A stretch of DNA of 64,000 nt from Clostridia bacterium (GTDB taxonomy: Bacteria; Bacillota; Clostridia; Christensenellales; UBA1242): the NCBI GenBank assembly GCA_022793335.1, contig JAAWCQ010000009.1, positions 186,001-250,000 of the forward strand. Reading direction: 5' to 3'. The notes under the pieces are model-generated. The model worked only from the letters and a program-made list of their open reading frames with translations, made no database searches and had not been told where the DNA came from. Below, piece by piece: positions 27,698 through 37,333 of the stretch. Position 1 is the stretch's first letter, and each line of letters starts with the position of its first letter. The translations under genes were made by a program, and so were the position numbers.

Positions 27698-27961
27698 TCA
27701 CTCCTTTTTTTGATGTATTTCTGTCATAAATTTTCTAATTCCAGCATTTGCCCTTTCATTATGGTCAGTCACGACCTCTTCACTTAAGAGCCTTTGATCA
27801 AACAATTTGATATGTTTGAAACTTTTCTTTTTAGGCTTATTTGTTTTCAGCCTTTTTCCGTCAGATAAATAAGCATATTTATCATCAAGAGCGACCACTA
27901 CGAAAAGCGAGCCTTTCTCTTTTCCGGCTGTTGCCAATACCACACTTCCAACTTTTATCAT
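27698..27961 (-). CDS. KOW-domain RNA-binding protein (L14e-like)
   Basis: Protein of 87 residues. An N-terminal KOW segment ([17 protein letters not shown], then [16 protein letters not shown]) is followed by a basic stretch. Such genes occupy this place between map and infA in many Gram-positives; the protein is assumed to bind RNA or ribosomes, but its role is not settled. Start ATG 27961 is chosen over a GTG two codons upstream because AGGTGA, overlapping the map stop, is spaced for it. Confidence 0.88.
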   Translation of the reverse strand: MIKVGSVVLATAGKEKGSLFVVVALDDKYAYLSDGKRLKTNKPKKKSFKHIKLFDQRLLSEEVVTDHNERANAGIRKFMTEIHQKKE

Positions 27962-27967
27962 ATTCAC

Positions 27968-28711
27968 CTACAATGTCCAAATTTCGATTCCATCTTTAGT
28001 GATATGAACGGTGTTTTCATAGTGTGCTGAAGGCTTTCCGTCTCGAGTAACAACGCCCCATCCGTCTTCGACAAGCCAAACTTCCTTGCGTCCCATGTTT
28101 ATCATAGGCTCAATAGCAATTACAGCATTGTCTGTGACAATTGGTCCATCTGTCACTTTTCCATAGTTTGGCACATTTGGTGGCTCATGCATTGATTTCC
28201 CAATTCCGTGTCCAACCAATTCTCTCACGACTGAATAGCCGTTTTTCTCGGCATGGACTTGAATTGCATTTGATAATTCTCCCAATCGGTGACCCACCTT
28301 AAGATTTTTTAATCCTTCAAAGAAACATTCTCTAGTAACATCAATAAGTCTTTGTTTCTCTTCAGAAATCTTGCCGACTGGAAATGTGCGTGTTGCGTCT
28401 CCATGATAACCCTTATAGTTTACCACAAGGTCAACACTGATTATATCCCCCTCTTTAAGAATAACCGCTTCACTTGGAATGCCGTGAACAATCATTTCGT
28501 TCACAGAAGTGCAAAGCGTAGCTGGATAGCCTTCATATCCTTTGCAGGCAGGAATACCACCACTCTCTATTATAAACTTTTCTACGAGATTGTCAAGTTG
28601 TTTGGTTGATATGCCAGGCTTTATTAAAGTTTCGGCATAAGCAAGAGCGTCACGAGTAATTTCGCAAGCTTTTTTAACTAAGACAAGCTCTGCTGGAGAT
28701 AAGTTGTTCAC
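27968..28711 (-). CDS. map: Methionine aminopeptidase, type I
   Basis: Protein of 247 residues. Removes the initiator Met cotranslationally using two metal ions. Ligands visible: two Asp in VDLVVNYKGYHGDATRTF, His in GHGIGKSMHE, Glu in IEPMIN and Glu in YENTVHIT. It has no N-terminal SH3-binding zinc finger. Five nt downstream of adk. Confidence 0.97.
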   Translation of the reverse strand: MNNLSPAELVLVKKACEITRDALAYAETLIKPGISTKQLDNLVEKFIIESGGIPACKGYEGYPATLCTSVNEMIVHGIPSEAVILKEGDIISVDLVVNYKGYHGDATRTFPVGKISEEKQRLIDVTRECFFEGLKNLKVGHRLGELSNAIQVHAEKNGYSVVRELVGHGIGKSMHEPPNVPNYGKVTDGPIVTDNAVIAIEPMINMGRKEVWLVEDGWGVVTRDGKPSAHYENTVHITKDGIEIWTL

Positions 28712-28716
28712 TATTA

Positions 28717-29340
28717 TTACTCTCCCAAGCTTTCAAGAAAAGCTTTTACAGGCCTATAAGTGTCCTCAGGTGTTTTATCACTTGACACCGTCAACAGCCT
28801 ATCACTGTAGAAGTTTATGAGTGGTGCTGTATTTCTTTCATAAACTTCCAGACGATTTTTAATAGTTTCAGGTTTATCGTCATCACGCTGAATTAAAGTT
28901 GCACCACATTTGTTGCATTCTGCTTTTGAATAATCTGATGTATTGAAAATTTCACCACATGCTGGACAAGTCCTTCTAGAAGATAATCTTTCGATAATAG
29001 TATCAAAAGCAAGGTCAACTAAAATGGCTGTGTCAATTGTTTCAATCTTTTCAAGTGCCTCTGCTTGAGCAACCGTTCTTGGAAAACCATCTAAAATGAA
29101 GCCTTTTTTGCAATCGTCATCTTGAAATCTCTTCTTAACGATTTCTATTGTCACTTCATCAGGGACAAGACCACCACTCTCCATTATACCTTTCACCTGT
29201 CTGCCAAGCTCACTGTCTTCTTTAACAATAGCTCTAAACAGGTCTCCAGTTGAAATTTGTGGAATATCAAAGTCTTTTGATATCTTCTTTGCAAGAGTCC
29301 CTTTTCCACTGCCGGGAGCACCTAAAAGGATTATTTTCAT
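28717..29340 (-). CDS. adk: Adenylate kinase (zinc LID)
   Basis: Protein of 207 residues, AMP + ATP to 2 ADP. P-loop GAPGSGKGT at 7-15, the NMP-binding STGDLFR, DGFPRT, and a LID with four Cys (RTCPACGEIF, then AECNKCGATL), the zinc form usual in Gram-positives. The gene is separated from secY by an unusual 271-nt gap, so it may start its own transcript. Confidence 0.98.
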   Translation of the reverse strand: MKIILLGAPGSGKGTLAKKISKDFDIPQISTGDLFRAIVKEDSELGRQVKGIMESGGLVPDEVTIEIVKKRFQDDDCKKGFILDGFPRTVAQAEALEKIETIDTAILVDLAFDTIIERLSSRRTCPACGEIFNTSDYSKAECNKCGATLIQRDDDKPETIKNRLEVYERNTAPLINFYSDRLLTVSSDKTPEDTYRPVKAFLESLGE

Positions 29341-29611
29341 AAAATTTACTCCTATAATTTATAAATTCTTATTTTTAGCATATAAAAAGTAGGTAATTTT
29401 GCCTTATTTAAACACATGTCCATCTGGCAATGTATCTTTTTTTGCCAGTGAAGATTTCCCTCACCGGCAAATCATATACATTTTTTAAAATAGTCGTGCA
29501 ACATTTGCTTGCATTACTGTAAACTAAGTTTTCCACCATGCTTAAGTTAAACAAAATAGATATATTTTGTACTTTCAACCAAACTTACGACAAGCGTGCA
29601 ACATTTGGTTG
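29341..29611 (-). promoter_or_regulatory. Structured gap between secY and adk
   Basis: This is the only long gap inside the superoperon. It holds an imperfect palindrome (TTTGCC-n-GTGA pairing with TCAC-n-GGCAAA, 29447-29475, flanked by TGTAT/ATACA) and two copies of CGTGCAACATTTGsTTGC: one at 29494-29511, the other overlapping the secY stop (29594-29611). No strong promoter pair or U-tailed terminator is evident. Possible leader or processing site for adk-map-infA. Confidence 0.4.
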
Positions 29612-30910
29612 CTAGTCGAGGAAACCTTTATGATTTCTCATAAACATTTGTGCTGAGAGTTGCTTGTCAAGCTCAAGCGCAACAGAAACAACAATCATAA
29701 GTCCTGTAACACTGAACGCATTGATAAGAATTGCAGCACCTGCAAAATCTCCAATTGCTTTGAAAGCAAGAGAAGGAATAAGCGCGATTATTGCAAGGAA
29801 TAAAGCTCCCCAGAAAGTAATTCTGTCTGAAACCTTTCCAAGATAAACTGAAGTTTCCCTGCCAGGTCTGAAGTTTTGCACCATTCCACCCTGTTGCTGT
29901 ATTCTTTTTGCTGTATCCTTAGGGTCAAAAGAAATTCTTGAGTAAAGGAAAGCAAATACAAGGATGAGAATAGCTGTCAAAACGATATATAGCCATGAAT
30001 TTGTACCCATCCACTGACTGTACCATGTAACATGAGGCCAGAAGATTGAGATAATCATTTGTGGGAAAGTCAAAAGCGCTGACGCGAAAATGATTGGCAT
30101 AACACCAGTCGCATTTATTCTAAGTGGAATATAGTTTGACTGACCGCCATACATTTTTCTTCCCCTTATTTGCTTAGCATAATTTACTGTTATTCTTCGC
30201 TCACCACCATCGATAAATACGATAAGAGCAAAGATTGCAACGATTACTACTGCAAATAATACGAGATACCAAATGAATGTGATATCTTGAGTGCAAGCTT
30301 CTACAACCTGTCCGATTGCACTGCCTGCAGATGAAAGAATACCAACGAAGATAAGAAGTGATGTTCCATTTCCAATTCCAAGGTCTGTAATTCTTTCACC
30401 AAGCCAAACGGTAAACATACCGCCAGCCACCATAATAAGCACAACGCCCATTCCAACAAGCCATGTTGGCATAGCTCTTGTAAGGTTTGGGTCAAGCACA
30501 CCTTGATTTGCATAGCCAACGACAATGCCGACAGCTTGAGCAATTGCAAGGACAAGTGCTGCTATACGAGTGTAAAGATTGAGTTTTCTTCTGCCATCCT
30601 CACCGCTCTTTGAAAGTCTTTCAAGGGCTGGAATAGCAACTGTCAAAAGTTGAATAACGATTGATGCAGTAATGTAAGGCGATACACCGAGGGCGAGTAT
30701 CGAACAATTCGAAAGCGCGCCACCGCTGACCATATTCATAAGTTCAAAAAAGCCAAAAGCTGTTTTATTGTTTCCAAGCGCGAAAGTTGGATTGAAACCA
30801 ACGCAAGGAATCCAACAGCCAAGCCTATAAATGAAAAGAAAAAGGAGAGTAAGAAGTATCTTATTCCTTATTTCCTTTACCTTGAATGCGTCAATAATCG
30901 TTTTAAACAT
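29612..30910 (-). CDS. secY: Protein translocase subunit SecY
   Basis: Protein of 432 residues with ten membrane helices; forms the SecYEG channel for export and membrane insertion. Family motifs: GVSPYITASIVIQLL, ERITDLGIGNGTSLLIF, GGQSNYIPLRIN, then QQGGMVQNFRPG. It follows rplO by 2 nt. The stop codon falls in a short repeat also present 100 nt downstream. Confidence 0.98.
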   Translation of the reverse strand: MFKTIIDAFKVKEIRNKILLTLLFLFIYRLGCWIPCVGFNPTFALGNNKTAFGFFELMNMVSGGALSNCSILALGVSPYITASIVIQLLTVAIPALERLSKSGEDGRRKLNLYTRIAALVLAIAQAVGIVVGYANQGVLDPNLTRAMPTWLVGMGVVLIMVAGGMFTVWLGERITDLGIGNGTSLLIFVGILSSAGSAIGQVVEACTQDITFIWYLVLFAVVIVAIFALIVFIDGGERRITVNYAKQIRGRKMYGGQSNYIPLRINATGVMPIIFASALLTFPQMIISIFWPHVTWYSQWMGTNSWLYIVLTAILILVFAFLYSRISFDPKDTAKRIQQQGGMVQNFRPGRETSVYLGKVSDRITFWGALFLAIIALIPSLAFKAIGDFAGAAILINAFSVTGLMIVVSVALELDKQLSAQMFMRNHKGFLD

Positions 30911-30912
30911 TA

Positions 30913-31359
30913 TTAAATCTCCTCTACTTTGCCGCCAACTTTTTCAATCTTTTCTCTTGCACCTTTAGTAAATTTTTTAGCTTTGATTGTAAGAGGCTTA
31001 GTAAGAGTGCCATCTCCCAAAACTTTAAGACCATATTCAGAACGCTTTCCGATAAATCTTGTTTCATAGAGAAGTTCCATATCAATTACTGCATTTGCCT
31101 CAAAAGCTTCTAAGTCTCCAACATTTATGCAAGCATAACGCTTAGAGAAGTTTTTGTTGTTAAATCCTCTCATTGGGATTTTTCTGATCATTGGAATGTT
31201 TCCACCCTCGAATCCAGGTCTAACACCGCCGCCACTACGAGCATTTTGGCCTTTGTGACCTTTTCCGCTGGTTTTGCCAATTCCACTGCCAATGCCTCTG
31301 CCTACTCTTACTTTTTTAGTAACAGCACCTTCAGCTGGTTTTAAATTATTAAGTTGCAT
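30913..31359 (-). CDS. rplO: 50S ribosomal protein L15
   Basis: Protein of 148 residues, full length. Gly-rich N-terminal arm (GRGIGSGIGKTSGKGHKGQ) that threads into 23S rRNA, then the globular C-terminal part ending KVGGKVEEI. Between rpmD and secY. Confidence 0.98.
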   Translation of the reverse strand: MQLNNLKPAEGAVTKKVRVGRGIGSGIGKTSGKGHKGQNARSGGGVRPGFEGGNIPMIRKIPMRGFNNKNFSKRYACINVGDLEAFEANAVIDMELLYETRFIGKRSEYGLKVLGDGTLTKPLTIKAKKFTKGAREKIEKVGGKVEEI

Positions 31360-31368
31360 GCTTCCCTC

Positions 31369-31563
31369 CTATTCCTCTTCTACCACAACGAGGTGAGCAA
31401 CATGATGAAGGCTTCCTCTGATAGAGTCGTTGTCAGGGAGTGTTCTAGTTTGATTAAGTTTCTTAAAGCCAAGAGCTTCGATAATCTTTGCTTGATTTTT
31501 GTTGTAACCAATGCAGCTTTTTACCCAAGTAACTTTAAGCATTTTTTCTTTCTTTTTTACCAT
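31369..31563 (-). CDS. rpmD: 50S ribosomal protein L30
   Basis: Protein of 64 residues, bacterial short form: LKVTWVKSCIGYNKNQAKII, then LGFKKLNQTRTLPDN. An N-terminal VKKKEK stretch precedes the canonical start; a second Met at residue 8 is possible, but GGGGGAG favours the first. Confidence 0.94.
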   Translation of the reverse strand: MVKKKEKMLKVTWVKSCIGYNKNQAKIIEALGFKKLNQTRTLPDNDSIRGSLHHVAHLVVVEEE

Positions 31564-31573
31564 AACTCCCCCC

Positions 31574-32167
31574 TTAGATTTCCTCTACGCTTTTGCCACG
31601 GCGTCTAGCGATTTCTTCTTTTGTTCTCAAAGAAAGAAGTCCAGCCATTGTAGCTTTTACGCAGTTGATTTTGTTTGAAGAACCATGTTTTTTAGTAACG
31701 ATATTTTTGATACCTGCAAGCTCAATAACAGCACGAGCGCTGCCGCCTGCGATAACACCAGTACCATCTGGAGCTGGGAGCATAAGCATATTTGTAGAAG
31801 AAAACTTTCCAATAATTTCGTGTGGGATTGTTCCGTTTACGATTGGGATGAGTTTCATATTTCTTCTTGCAATTGTAGTTGCCTTTTCAATAGCTGAGCT
31901 TACATCTTTGCTTTTGCCAATTCCAAGACCTACTTTGCCTTTGCCGTCACCAACTACAACGAGAGCTGAGAAACGGAGTGTTCTTCCGCCTTTAACAACC
32001 TTTTGAACGCGTCTTACGCATACAACACGCTTGTCAAATTCGCTTCCTTCTCTATCTCTTTTTTCTCTTGGTTCACGCTTGTCATTTTTTGCTTTTCCAG
32101 AAAAGTTTTTTCTGCCCTTAGGTGAAGTTTCAGCGGCAACTTCTACTGTTTTTTCATTTTCTGCCAT
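31574..32167 (-). CDS. rpsE: 30S ribosomal protein S5
   Basis: Protein of 197 residues, about 30 longer than Bacillus S5 because of a charged Lys/Arg/Glu-rich N-terminal extension (to ~residue 45). Core motifs: VKGGRTLRFSALVVVGDGKG and KHGSSNKINCVKATM. Involved in translational fidelity; binds near 16S helix 34. Confidence 0.97.
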   Translation of the reverse strand: MAENEKTVEVAAETSPKGRKNFSGKAKNDKREPREKRDREGSEFDKRVVCVRRVQKVVKGGRTLRFSALVVVGDGKGKVGLGIGKSKDVSSAIEKATTIARRNMKLIPIVNGTIPHEIIGKFSSTNMLMLPAPDGTGVIAGGSARAVIELAGIKNIVTKKHGSSNKINCVKATMAGLLSLRTKEEIARRRGKSVEEI

Positions 32168-32176
32168 TTTAGCCTC

Positions 32177-32545
32177 CTAAAATTTGAGTCCAGCTTCTCT
32201 AGCACCATCTGCAAGAGCCTGAACACGACCGATATAAATATAACCGCCTCTGTCGAAGACAACTTCGCTTACACCTTTCTCTAAAGCACGCTTAGCAACT
32301 GTCTCACCGACAATCTTAGCTTGCTCTGATTTGCTTTTGCCAGCAATCAAACCTTTAACTTCAGGGTCGATTGTAGAAGCAGAAGCAATAGTATTTCCAG
32401 CAGCATCATCAATGATTTGAGCATAGATTTGACTTAAACTTCTGTATACAGAAAGTCTTGGTCTAACCGCAGAGCCAACAACTTTGCGTCTTACTCTCTT
32501 GTGACGAACTACTCTTTCTTGATTTTTGTCAGTTTTGTTAATCAT
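32177..32545 (-). CDS. rplR: 50S ribosomal protein L18
   Basis: Protein of 122 residues; binds 5S rRNA. Family run [20 protein letters not shown] and the end [15 protein letters not shown]. Nine nt upstream of rpsE. Confidence 0.98.
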   Translation of the reverse strand: MINKTDKNQERVVRHKRVRRKVVGSAVRPRLSVYRSLSQIYAQIIDDAAGNTIASASTIDPEVKGLIAGKSKSEQAKIVGETVAKRALEKGVSEVVFDRGGYIYIGRVQALADGAREAGLKF

Positions 32546-32556
32546 TTGAAGTTCTC

Positions 32557-33105
32557 CTATTTCTTACCTTTTCCGGCAGCTTTTCCGACTTTTCTAATGA
32601 CAACTTGGTCTGAATATCTGATTCCATAGCCATGGTATGGCTCAACTGGTCTGATATCTTTGATATTTGAAGCAAATTGTCCAACTTTTTGTTTGTCAAT
32701 GCCTGTAATTGCAATTTCTGTTACACTTGGGCATGACACCTGAATGTCACTTGGAATTTCAATCTCAACTGGGTGAGAAAGTCCAAGATTCATATTGAGT
32801 TTATTTCCACTGACATTGGCTTTGTAACCAACACCTGAAATAAGTAATGTTTTCTTGAAGCCTTCACTTACGCCTACAACCATGTTGTGAGCAAGCGCTC
32901 TGTAAAGACCATGTTTTGCGTTTGAATCAGCAGTCTCTTTTGCAATTTCAAAAGAAAGGTGTTGACCATCTATTTTAACAGCAATTACGCTGTTTACTTC
33001 CTGAGTTAATGTACCTTTTGGTCCAGTAACAGTAAGAAGTCCATTCTCAAATTTAGCTGTTACGCCTGCAGGCATAACGATAAGCTCTTTACCTATTCTT
33101 GACAT
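32557..33105 (-). CDS. rplF: 50S ribosomal protein L6
   Basis: Protein of 182 residues: two tandem alpha/beta domains, start [15 protein letters not shown], and the C-terminal PEPYKGKGIRY-type motif here [13 protein letters not shown]. Near the factor-binding site of the 50S subunit. GGAGG precedes ATG. Confidence 0.98.
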   Translation of the reverse strand: MSRIGKELIVMPAGVTAKFENGLLTVTGPKGTLTQEVNSVIAVKIDGQHLSFEIAKETADSNAKHGLYRALAHNMVVGVSEGFKKTLLISGVGYKANVSGNKLNMNLGLSHPVEIEIPSDIQVSCPSVTEIAITGIDKQKVGQFASNIKDIRPVEPYHGYGIRYSDQVVIRKVGKAAGKGKK

Positions 33106-33114
33106 GTCGCCTCC

Positions 33115-33513
33115 TTACCATACATAAGCGAGTACTTCCCCGCCTACTCCAAGTTTTCTAGCTTCTTTGTCAGTAACAATTCCCTTGTTTGTAGAGATGA
33201 TTGCAATTCCAAGTCCACTGATAACTTTTGGAAGTTTGTCTTTTTGTGCATATACTCTAAGACCAGGTTTAGAAATTCTTCTAAGACCTTGAATTACGCT
33301 TTCGCCGATTTCGTCATATTTAAGGGCAACAACGATATTTTTGTGTCCACCCTCTTCGCTCTCTTCGTATGAGCGAATATAGCCTTCTTCAAGAAGGATT
33401 TTTGCAATAGCTCGTTTTTCATTTGAAGCAGGGATACTTACATTATCATGCTTTACGAGCAGCGCATTTCTAATTCTTGTAAGCATATCTGCGATTGGAT
33501 CAGTAACTAACAT
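33115..33513 (-). CDS. rpsH: 30S ribosomal protein S8
   Basis: Protein of 132 residues: start [17 protein letters not shown] and end [20 protein letters not shown] then GGEVLAYVW. Central-domain 16S binder and translational regulator of the spc operon in E. coli. Nine nt before rplF. Confidence 0.98.
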   Translation of the reverse strand: MLVTDPIADMLTRIRNALLVKHDNVSIPASNEKRAIAKILLEEGYIRSYEESEEGGHKNIVVALKYDEIGESVIQGLRRISKPGLRVYAQKDKLPKVISGLGIAIISTNKGIVTDKEARKLGVGGEVLAYVW

Positions 33514-33525
33514 ATTTTCCTCCTT

Positions 33526-33711
33526 TTACCAGCTTGACTTCTTTACGCCAGGAATTTCACCTTTGTTTGCAAGTTCACGGAAGCAGATTCTGCAAATTCC
33601 GTATTTTCTTAAAACTGCATGTGGACGACCACAAAGTGAACATCTAGTGTACTCACGAGTTTTGTATTTTTGCGTTCTTTTTTGTTTTTCAACTAATGCT
33701 TTCTTTGCCAT
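33526..33711 (-). CDS. rpsN: 30S ribosomal protein S14, zinc-binding type
   Basis: Protein of 61 residues. Cys24-x2-Cys27-x12-Cys40-x2-Cys43 forms the zinc ribbon, the short C+ form typical of Gram-positives. The end GVKKSSW is conserved. Located between rplE and rpsH. Confidence 0.98.
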   Translation of the reverse strand: MAKKALVEKQKRTQKYKTREYTRCSLCGRPHAVLRKYGICRICFRELANKGEIPGVKKSSW

Positions 33712-33719
33712 AATCTCTC

Positions 33720-34271
33720 CTATTTAGCGAAAGGCAAGCCAAGTGCCTTAAGTAATGATTTTGCTTCTGCATCAGTCTTTGCAGTAGTTACAAAAGTAAT
33801 ATCAAAACCCCTGATTTTTTCGACTTTTTCATACACGATTTCTGGGAAAATAAGTTGTTCTTTAATTCCCATTGAGTAATTTCCTTTGCCGTCAAATGAC
33901 TTGTCAGAAATTCCTCTAAAGTCTCTCACCTTTGGAAGAGCGATTGCTGTAAGTCTGTCAAAGAATTCATACATTCTGTCTCCTCTGAGAGTAACTTTAG
34001 CACCAATCTTTTGTCCTTCTCTTAAACCGAAGTTTGAGATTGACTTTTTAGCAGTAGTTACTACAGGCTTTTGTCCTGAAATAACTGCAAGTTCGTCAAC
34101 AGCAATGTTGAAGCTTTTTGAATTTCCTTTTACTTCACCAAGTCCCATATTGAGAACGATTTTCACAAGTTTTGGCACTTCGTTTACATTTTTATAAGAA
34201 AATTCTTTTTGAAGAGCAGGCACAACTTCAGTTTTGTATTTAGCCTGAATTCTATTTTGTTCTTTTGCCAT
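33720..34271 (-). CDS. rplE: 50S ribosomal protein L5
   Basis: Protein of 183 residues; binds 5S rRNA and contacts the P-site tRNA. Family motifs [35 protein letters not shown], and [20 protein letters not shown]. It follows rplX by 9 nt. Confidence 0.98.
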   Translation of the reverse strand: MAKEQNRIQAKYKTEVVPALQKEFSYKNVNEVPKLVKIVLNMGLGEVKGNSKSFNIAVDELAVISGQKPVVTTAKKSISNFGLREGQKIGAKVTLRGDRMYEFFDRLTAIALPKVRDFRGISDKSFDGKGNYSMGIKEQLIFPEIVYEKVEKIRGFDITFVTTAKTDAEAKSLLKALGLPFAK

Positions 34272-34280
34272 GTTTTACCC

Positions 34281-34964
34281 CTACTTTGTTTCCTTTTTAG
34301 CTGTTGTCGACTTTTTTGTTGTTGTTTTCTTTTCTGCAGCTTCTTTAGCTGGCTTTTCAGCTTTTGCAGCAGCAGTCTTAGTTGTTGTTTTCTTAGCAGC
34401 AGTTGTTTTAGCTGGTTTTTCAGCTTTCACTTCTGTTTCTTCTGCCTTAGCAGCCTTAGCTTTTGGAGCTGCTTTTGTTTCTTTGCTTTCAGTTGCTTTT
34501 GCAGTTGTTTTCTTAGCAGCAGTCTTCTTTTCAACTGGCTTAGCTTCTTCTGCAGCTTTTTCTGTCTTAGCTGATTTGAGTTTTGCACCCTTCAATTCTT
34601 CAGCTTTGATTGTTTTCTTAGCTTCTTTCTTAGTTTGTTTTACAAACTCTTTGTCAAGAGCTCCGCCGCACTTCTTGCAAACACGAGCCTTCTTTCCGCC
34701 TACTTCAGCGTGAGCAACTCTTGTTGCCTTATTGCAAACTGGGCATACAACTTGAACATTTGAAACATCGATAGGAGCGTTTTTCTTAATAATTCCGCCC
34801 TTATCTTGCTGAGATCTTGGCTTTTGATGTTTTGAAACCATATTGATTCCATCAACAAGCACTCTGCCTTCTCCAGCATAAACGGCTGTAACTTTTCCAG
34901 TTTTACCCTTTTCTTTTCCAGCGATTACAAGAACGGTATCGCCTGTTTTAATTGTCATCTTCAT
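34281..34964 (-). CDS. rplX: 50S ribosomal protein L24 with long Lys/Ala-rich tail
   Basis: Protein of 227 residues, about twice the usual ~103. Residues 1-~110 are normal L24: KOW motif (VLVIAGKEKGKTGKV), then a zinc-ribbon-like CPVC-n-CKKC pair. From ~110 to the end is a low-complexity, histone-H1-like tail of Lys, Ala, Thr and Glu with repeated AAKKTT and EKPAK units. The frame and overall codon pattern continue with no break, so the tail is real. Such a basic tail may bind rRNA or DNA; the role is inferred. ATG 34964 or the one two codons later. Confidence 0.95.
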   Translation of the reverse strand: MKMTIKTGDTVLVIAGKEKGKTGKVTAVYAGEGRVLVDGINMVSKHQKPRSQQDKGGIIKKNAPIDVSNVQVVCPVCNKATRVAHAEVGGKKARVCKKCGGALDKEFVKQTKKEAKKTIKAEELKGAKLKSAKTEKAAEEAKPVEKKTAAKKTTAKATESKETKAAPKAKAAKAEETEVKAEKPAKTTAAKKTTTKTAAAKAEKPAKEAAEKKTTTKKSTTAKKETK

Positions 34965-34976
34965 TATGCACTCCTT

Positions 34977-35345
34977 TTATAGAACATCCGGAGCAAGAGA
35001 AATAATTTTCATATAACCCTTGTCACGAAGCTCTCTAGCGATAGGTCCAAATACACGAGTGCCTTTTGGCTGTTTTTGGTTGTCGATGATAACAGCTGCG
35101 TTGTCATCAAAACGGATATGTGAGCCATCAGCTCTTCTAAGTCCTTTAGAAGAACGAACGATAACGGCCTTTACAACATCACCTTTTTTTACTGTTCCGC
35201 CTGGGATGGCTTTCTTAACAGCAGCAACAATGATATCACCAATGTTTCCACTTCTTCTATAAGAGCCACCAAGAACACGAATGCACATAATTTCTTTTGC
35301 GCCTGTGTTGTCAGCAACTTTTAATCTTGTTTGAGGTTGAATCAT
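34977..35345 (-). CDS. rplN: 50S ribosomal protein L14
   Basis: Protein of 122 residues: start [37 protein letters not shown], end [20 protein letters not shown]. At the subunit interface. GGAGG before ATG. Confidence 0.99.
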   Translation of the reverse strand: MIQPQTRLKVADNTGAKEIMCIRVLGGSYRRSGNIGDIIVAAVKKAIPGGTVKKGDVVKAVIVRSSKGLRRADGSHIRFDDNAAVIIDNQKQPKGTRVFGPIARELRDKGYMKIISLAPDVL

Positions 35346-35356
35346 AACGCTCCTCC

Positions 35357-35620
35357 TTACTTAGCTTTCTCTACAATTTCAACAACGCGGAAGTGCTTAT
35401 CCTTTGAAAGAGGACGAGTTTCCATAATGCGAACAGTGTCACCAATTCCGCATTCATTGTTTTCATCATGAGCTTTGAATGTATTTGATTTTTGTACGAC
35501 TTTTCTATAAATTGGGCTTTTTACTCTGGAAACGACCTTAACTACAACGGTTTTGTCCATTTTGCCAGCTGATACTACTACGCCTTGGCGTACTATTCTT
35601 TGATTTCTACTTGTTTCCAT
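35357..35620 (-). CDS. rpsQ: 30S ribosomal protein S17
   Basis: Protein of 87 residues; OB fold with [15 protein letters not shown] and the loop [17 protein letters not shown]. Start ATG 35620 is chosen because GGAGG lies six nt before it; an ATG four codons earlier overlaps that site. Either way it overlaps the 3' end of rpmC (by 14 nt here), implying coupled translation. Confidence 0.97.
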   Translation of the reverse strand: METSRNQRIVRQGVVVSAGKMDKTVVVKVVSRVKSPIYRKVVQKSNTFKAHDENNECGIGDTVRIMETRPLSKDKHFRVVEIVEKAK

Positions 35621-35825
35621 CGTTGCCTCCATTTGCTTCTAATTCCTTTTCTCTGAGCACGGTCTTAACTCTTGCAATGTCTTTCTTCACATTGTGAAGT
35701 GCCATTGGATTTGCAAGTGACCTAGTAGCGTGAGAGAAACGAAGATTAAACAATTCACTATTTAATTCTTTAAGTTTTGCGTTAAGCTCTGCAACTGATA
35801 GATACTTGATATCGTTAATTTTCAT
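35607..35825 (-). CDS. rpmC: 50S ribosomal protein L29
   Basis: Protein of 72 residues: two-helix protein, [20 protein letters not shown], then [17 protein letters not shown]. Start overlaps the end of rplP by 11 nt and its end overlaps rpsQ. Near the exit tunnel, contacts SRP and trigger factor. Confidence 0.97.
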   Translation of the reverse strand: MKINDIKYLSVAELNAKLKELNSELFNLRFSHATRSLANPMALHNVKKDIARVKTVLREKELEANGGNDGNK

Positions 35826-36258
35826 CTTTCACACCACCTTTTGCAAGTTCATCTGTTTTTTTGATAAATTTTGTTTTGCATGGAAGTTTGTGTCCGCAAA
35901 GTCTTAAAGCTTCACGAGCAACTTCTTCGCTTACACCTTCGATTTCGAAAAGCACTCTGCCAGGTTTAACAACTGCAACCCAAAATTCTGGAGAACCTTT
36001 ACCTGAACCCATACGAGTTTCAGCAGGTTTTTTAGTAACAGGCTTATCAGGGAAGATTTTAATCCAAACTTTACCGTCACGGCGTGTATATCTTGTTAAA
36101 GCAATACGAGCTGCTTCGATTTGGTTTGACTTGATCCAGCATGGCTCTGTTGCGATAATTCCGTAAGTGCCATAAGCAAGAGTGTTTCCTCTTGTTGCCT
36201 TTCCTGTCATTCTGCCTCTAAAAACTTTTCTTCTTTTAACTCTTTTAGGCATCAACAT
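35815..36258 (-). CDS. rplP: 50S ribosomal protein L16
   Basis: Protein of 147 residues: start [54 protein letters not shown]. Binds near the A site. The ATG shares its A with the rpsC stop (TAATG) with GGAGG nine nt upstream. Confidence 0.98.
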   Translation of the reverse strand: MLMPKRVKRRKVFRGRMTGKATRGNTLAYGTYGIIATEPCWIKSNQIEAARIALTRYTRRDGKVWIKIFPDKPVTKKPAETRMGSGKGSPEFWVAVVKPGRVLFEIEGVSEEVAREALRLCGHKLPCKTKFIKKTDELAKGGVKDEN

Positions 36259-36932
36259 TATTCTTGTCCTCCTTTTGTATCAGACACTTTGTTATTGCCT
36301 AAAATTTCACCCTTGTAAATCCAGCATTTGATACCGATTTTTCCAATCATTGTATAAGCTGAATATTCACCGTAGTCAATGTCTGCTCTAAGAGTGTGAA
36401 GAGGAACACTTCCTCTGAATTGTTTCTCAGTTTGAGCCTTTTCGTTGGCTTTTGTGAGAACGCCGCTTACTTGGATTTTGCAACCCTTAGCGCCAGCTTT
36501 CATAACTCTTTCAATAGCTTGCTTTAACGCACGCTTAGCAGCAACACGCTTTTCAAGTTGCATAGCAATGCTTTCTGCAACGAGTTGAGCGTCAAGGTCA
36601 GGTCTTTTAATTTCTTTAACATTTACAAGCAATAATTTTACTGGTCTGACGAGTTTTGCGATTTCTTTTTTAATAACTTCAATGCCTGCGCCCTTAGTAC
36701 CAATAATCATACCAGGTTTTGAGGTGAAGATATTTACAACAAGCTTGTTTTCTGTTCTTTCAATAGTTACTTTTGAAATTGAACAAGCTTTATATTTCTT
36801 TTGGATGAAATTTTTTACATCTTGGTCTTCTTTAAGGTTTGCAGCAAAAGTCTTTTTGTCAGCATACCAAGTTGAATTCCAATCTTTGTTAATTCCAACT
36901 CTAAGTCCTATTGGACTAACCTTTTGTCCCAT
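36258..36932 (-). CDS. rpsC: 30S ribosomal protein S3
   Basis: Protein of 224 residues. Start [20 protein letters not shown], a KH domain (~40-105; [15 protein letters not shown]), and a C-terminal domain with [10 protein letters not shown]. Forms the mRNA entry site. Directly after rplV. Confidence 0.98.
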   Translation of the reverse strand: MGQKVSPIGLRVGINKDWNSTWYADKKTFAANLKEDQDVKNFIQKKYKACSISKVTIERTENKLVVNIFTSKPGMIIGTKGAGIEVIKKEIAKLVRPVKLLLVNVKEIKRPDLDAQLVAESIAMQLEKRVAAKRALKQAIERVMKAGAKGCKIQVSGVLTKANEKAQTEKQFRGSVPLHTLRADIDYGEYSAYTMIGKIGIKCWIYKGEILGNNKVSDTKGGQE

Positions 36933-36933
36933 C

Positions 36934-37323
36934 TTAGCCTCCTACCACTTCATCAAGCACAATAGTGATGTGTGAAGTCTTTTTAAGTATGATATCGCCT
37001 GAGCCTTTAGCTCTTGCAGACATTCTTTTAAACATTGGTCCGCTTGTAGCATAAGCTTCTTTAACAACAAGACTGTCTTTGTTTTTGCCCATGTTGTTTT
37101 CGGCGTTTGCAATTGCACTGTTGAGCACTTTCAAACTTTCGTAAGCACCCTTGTCAGGCATATTTTCTAAGATTGCAACAGCTTCTTCTGCCTTCTTGCC
37201 TCTTACAAGGTCAAGAATGTAGGTAATCTTTGAAGGACTCATTCTTACATATTTTGCCTTCGCATAAGGATATTTCTTTGCTTTTGCAAGCTTTTCTGCT
37301 TTTAATCTAGTTCTTGTAGCCAT
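36934..37323 (-). CDS. rplV: 50S ribosomal protein L22
   Basis: Protein of 129 residues: KAKYVRMSPSKITYILDLVR, and the extended hairpin GPMFKRMSARAKGSGDIILK that lines the exit tunnel. One nt before rpsC. Confidence 0.98.
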   Translation of the reverse strand: MATRTRLKAEKLAKAKKYPYAKAKYVRMSPSKITYILDLVRGKKAEEAVAILENMPDKGAYESLKVLNSAIANAENNMGKNKDSLVVKEAYATSGPMFKRMSARAKGSGDIILKKTSHITIVLDEVVGG

Positions 37324-37333
37324 TTTTTACTCC

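Noticed and set aside
29447-29475. Rho-independent terminator between secY and adk
   Set aside because: The stem is followed by A-rich, not T-rich, sequence on the minus strand, so it should not terminate the operon.
34209-34713. Long Cys/Phe- and Ala/Val-rich open frames opposite the L24 tail
   Set aside because: Produced by the low-complexity Lys/Ala/Thr codons on the coding strand; not genes.
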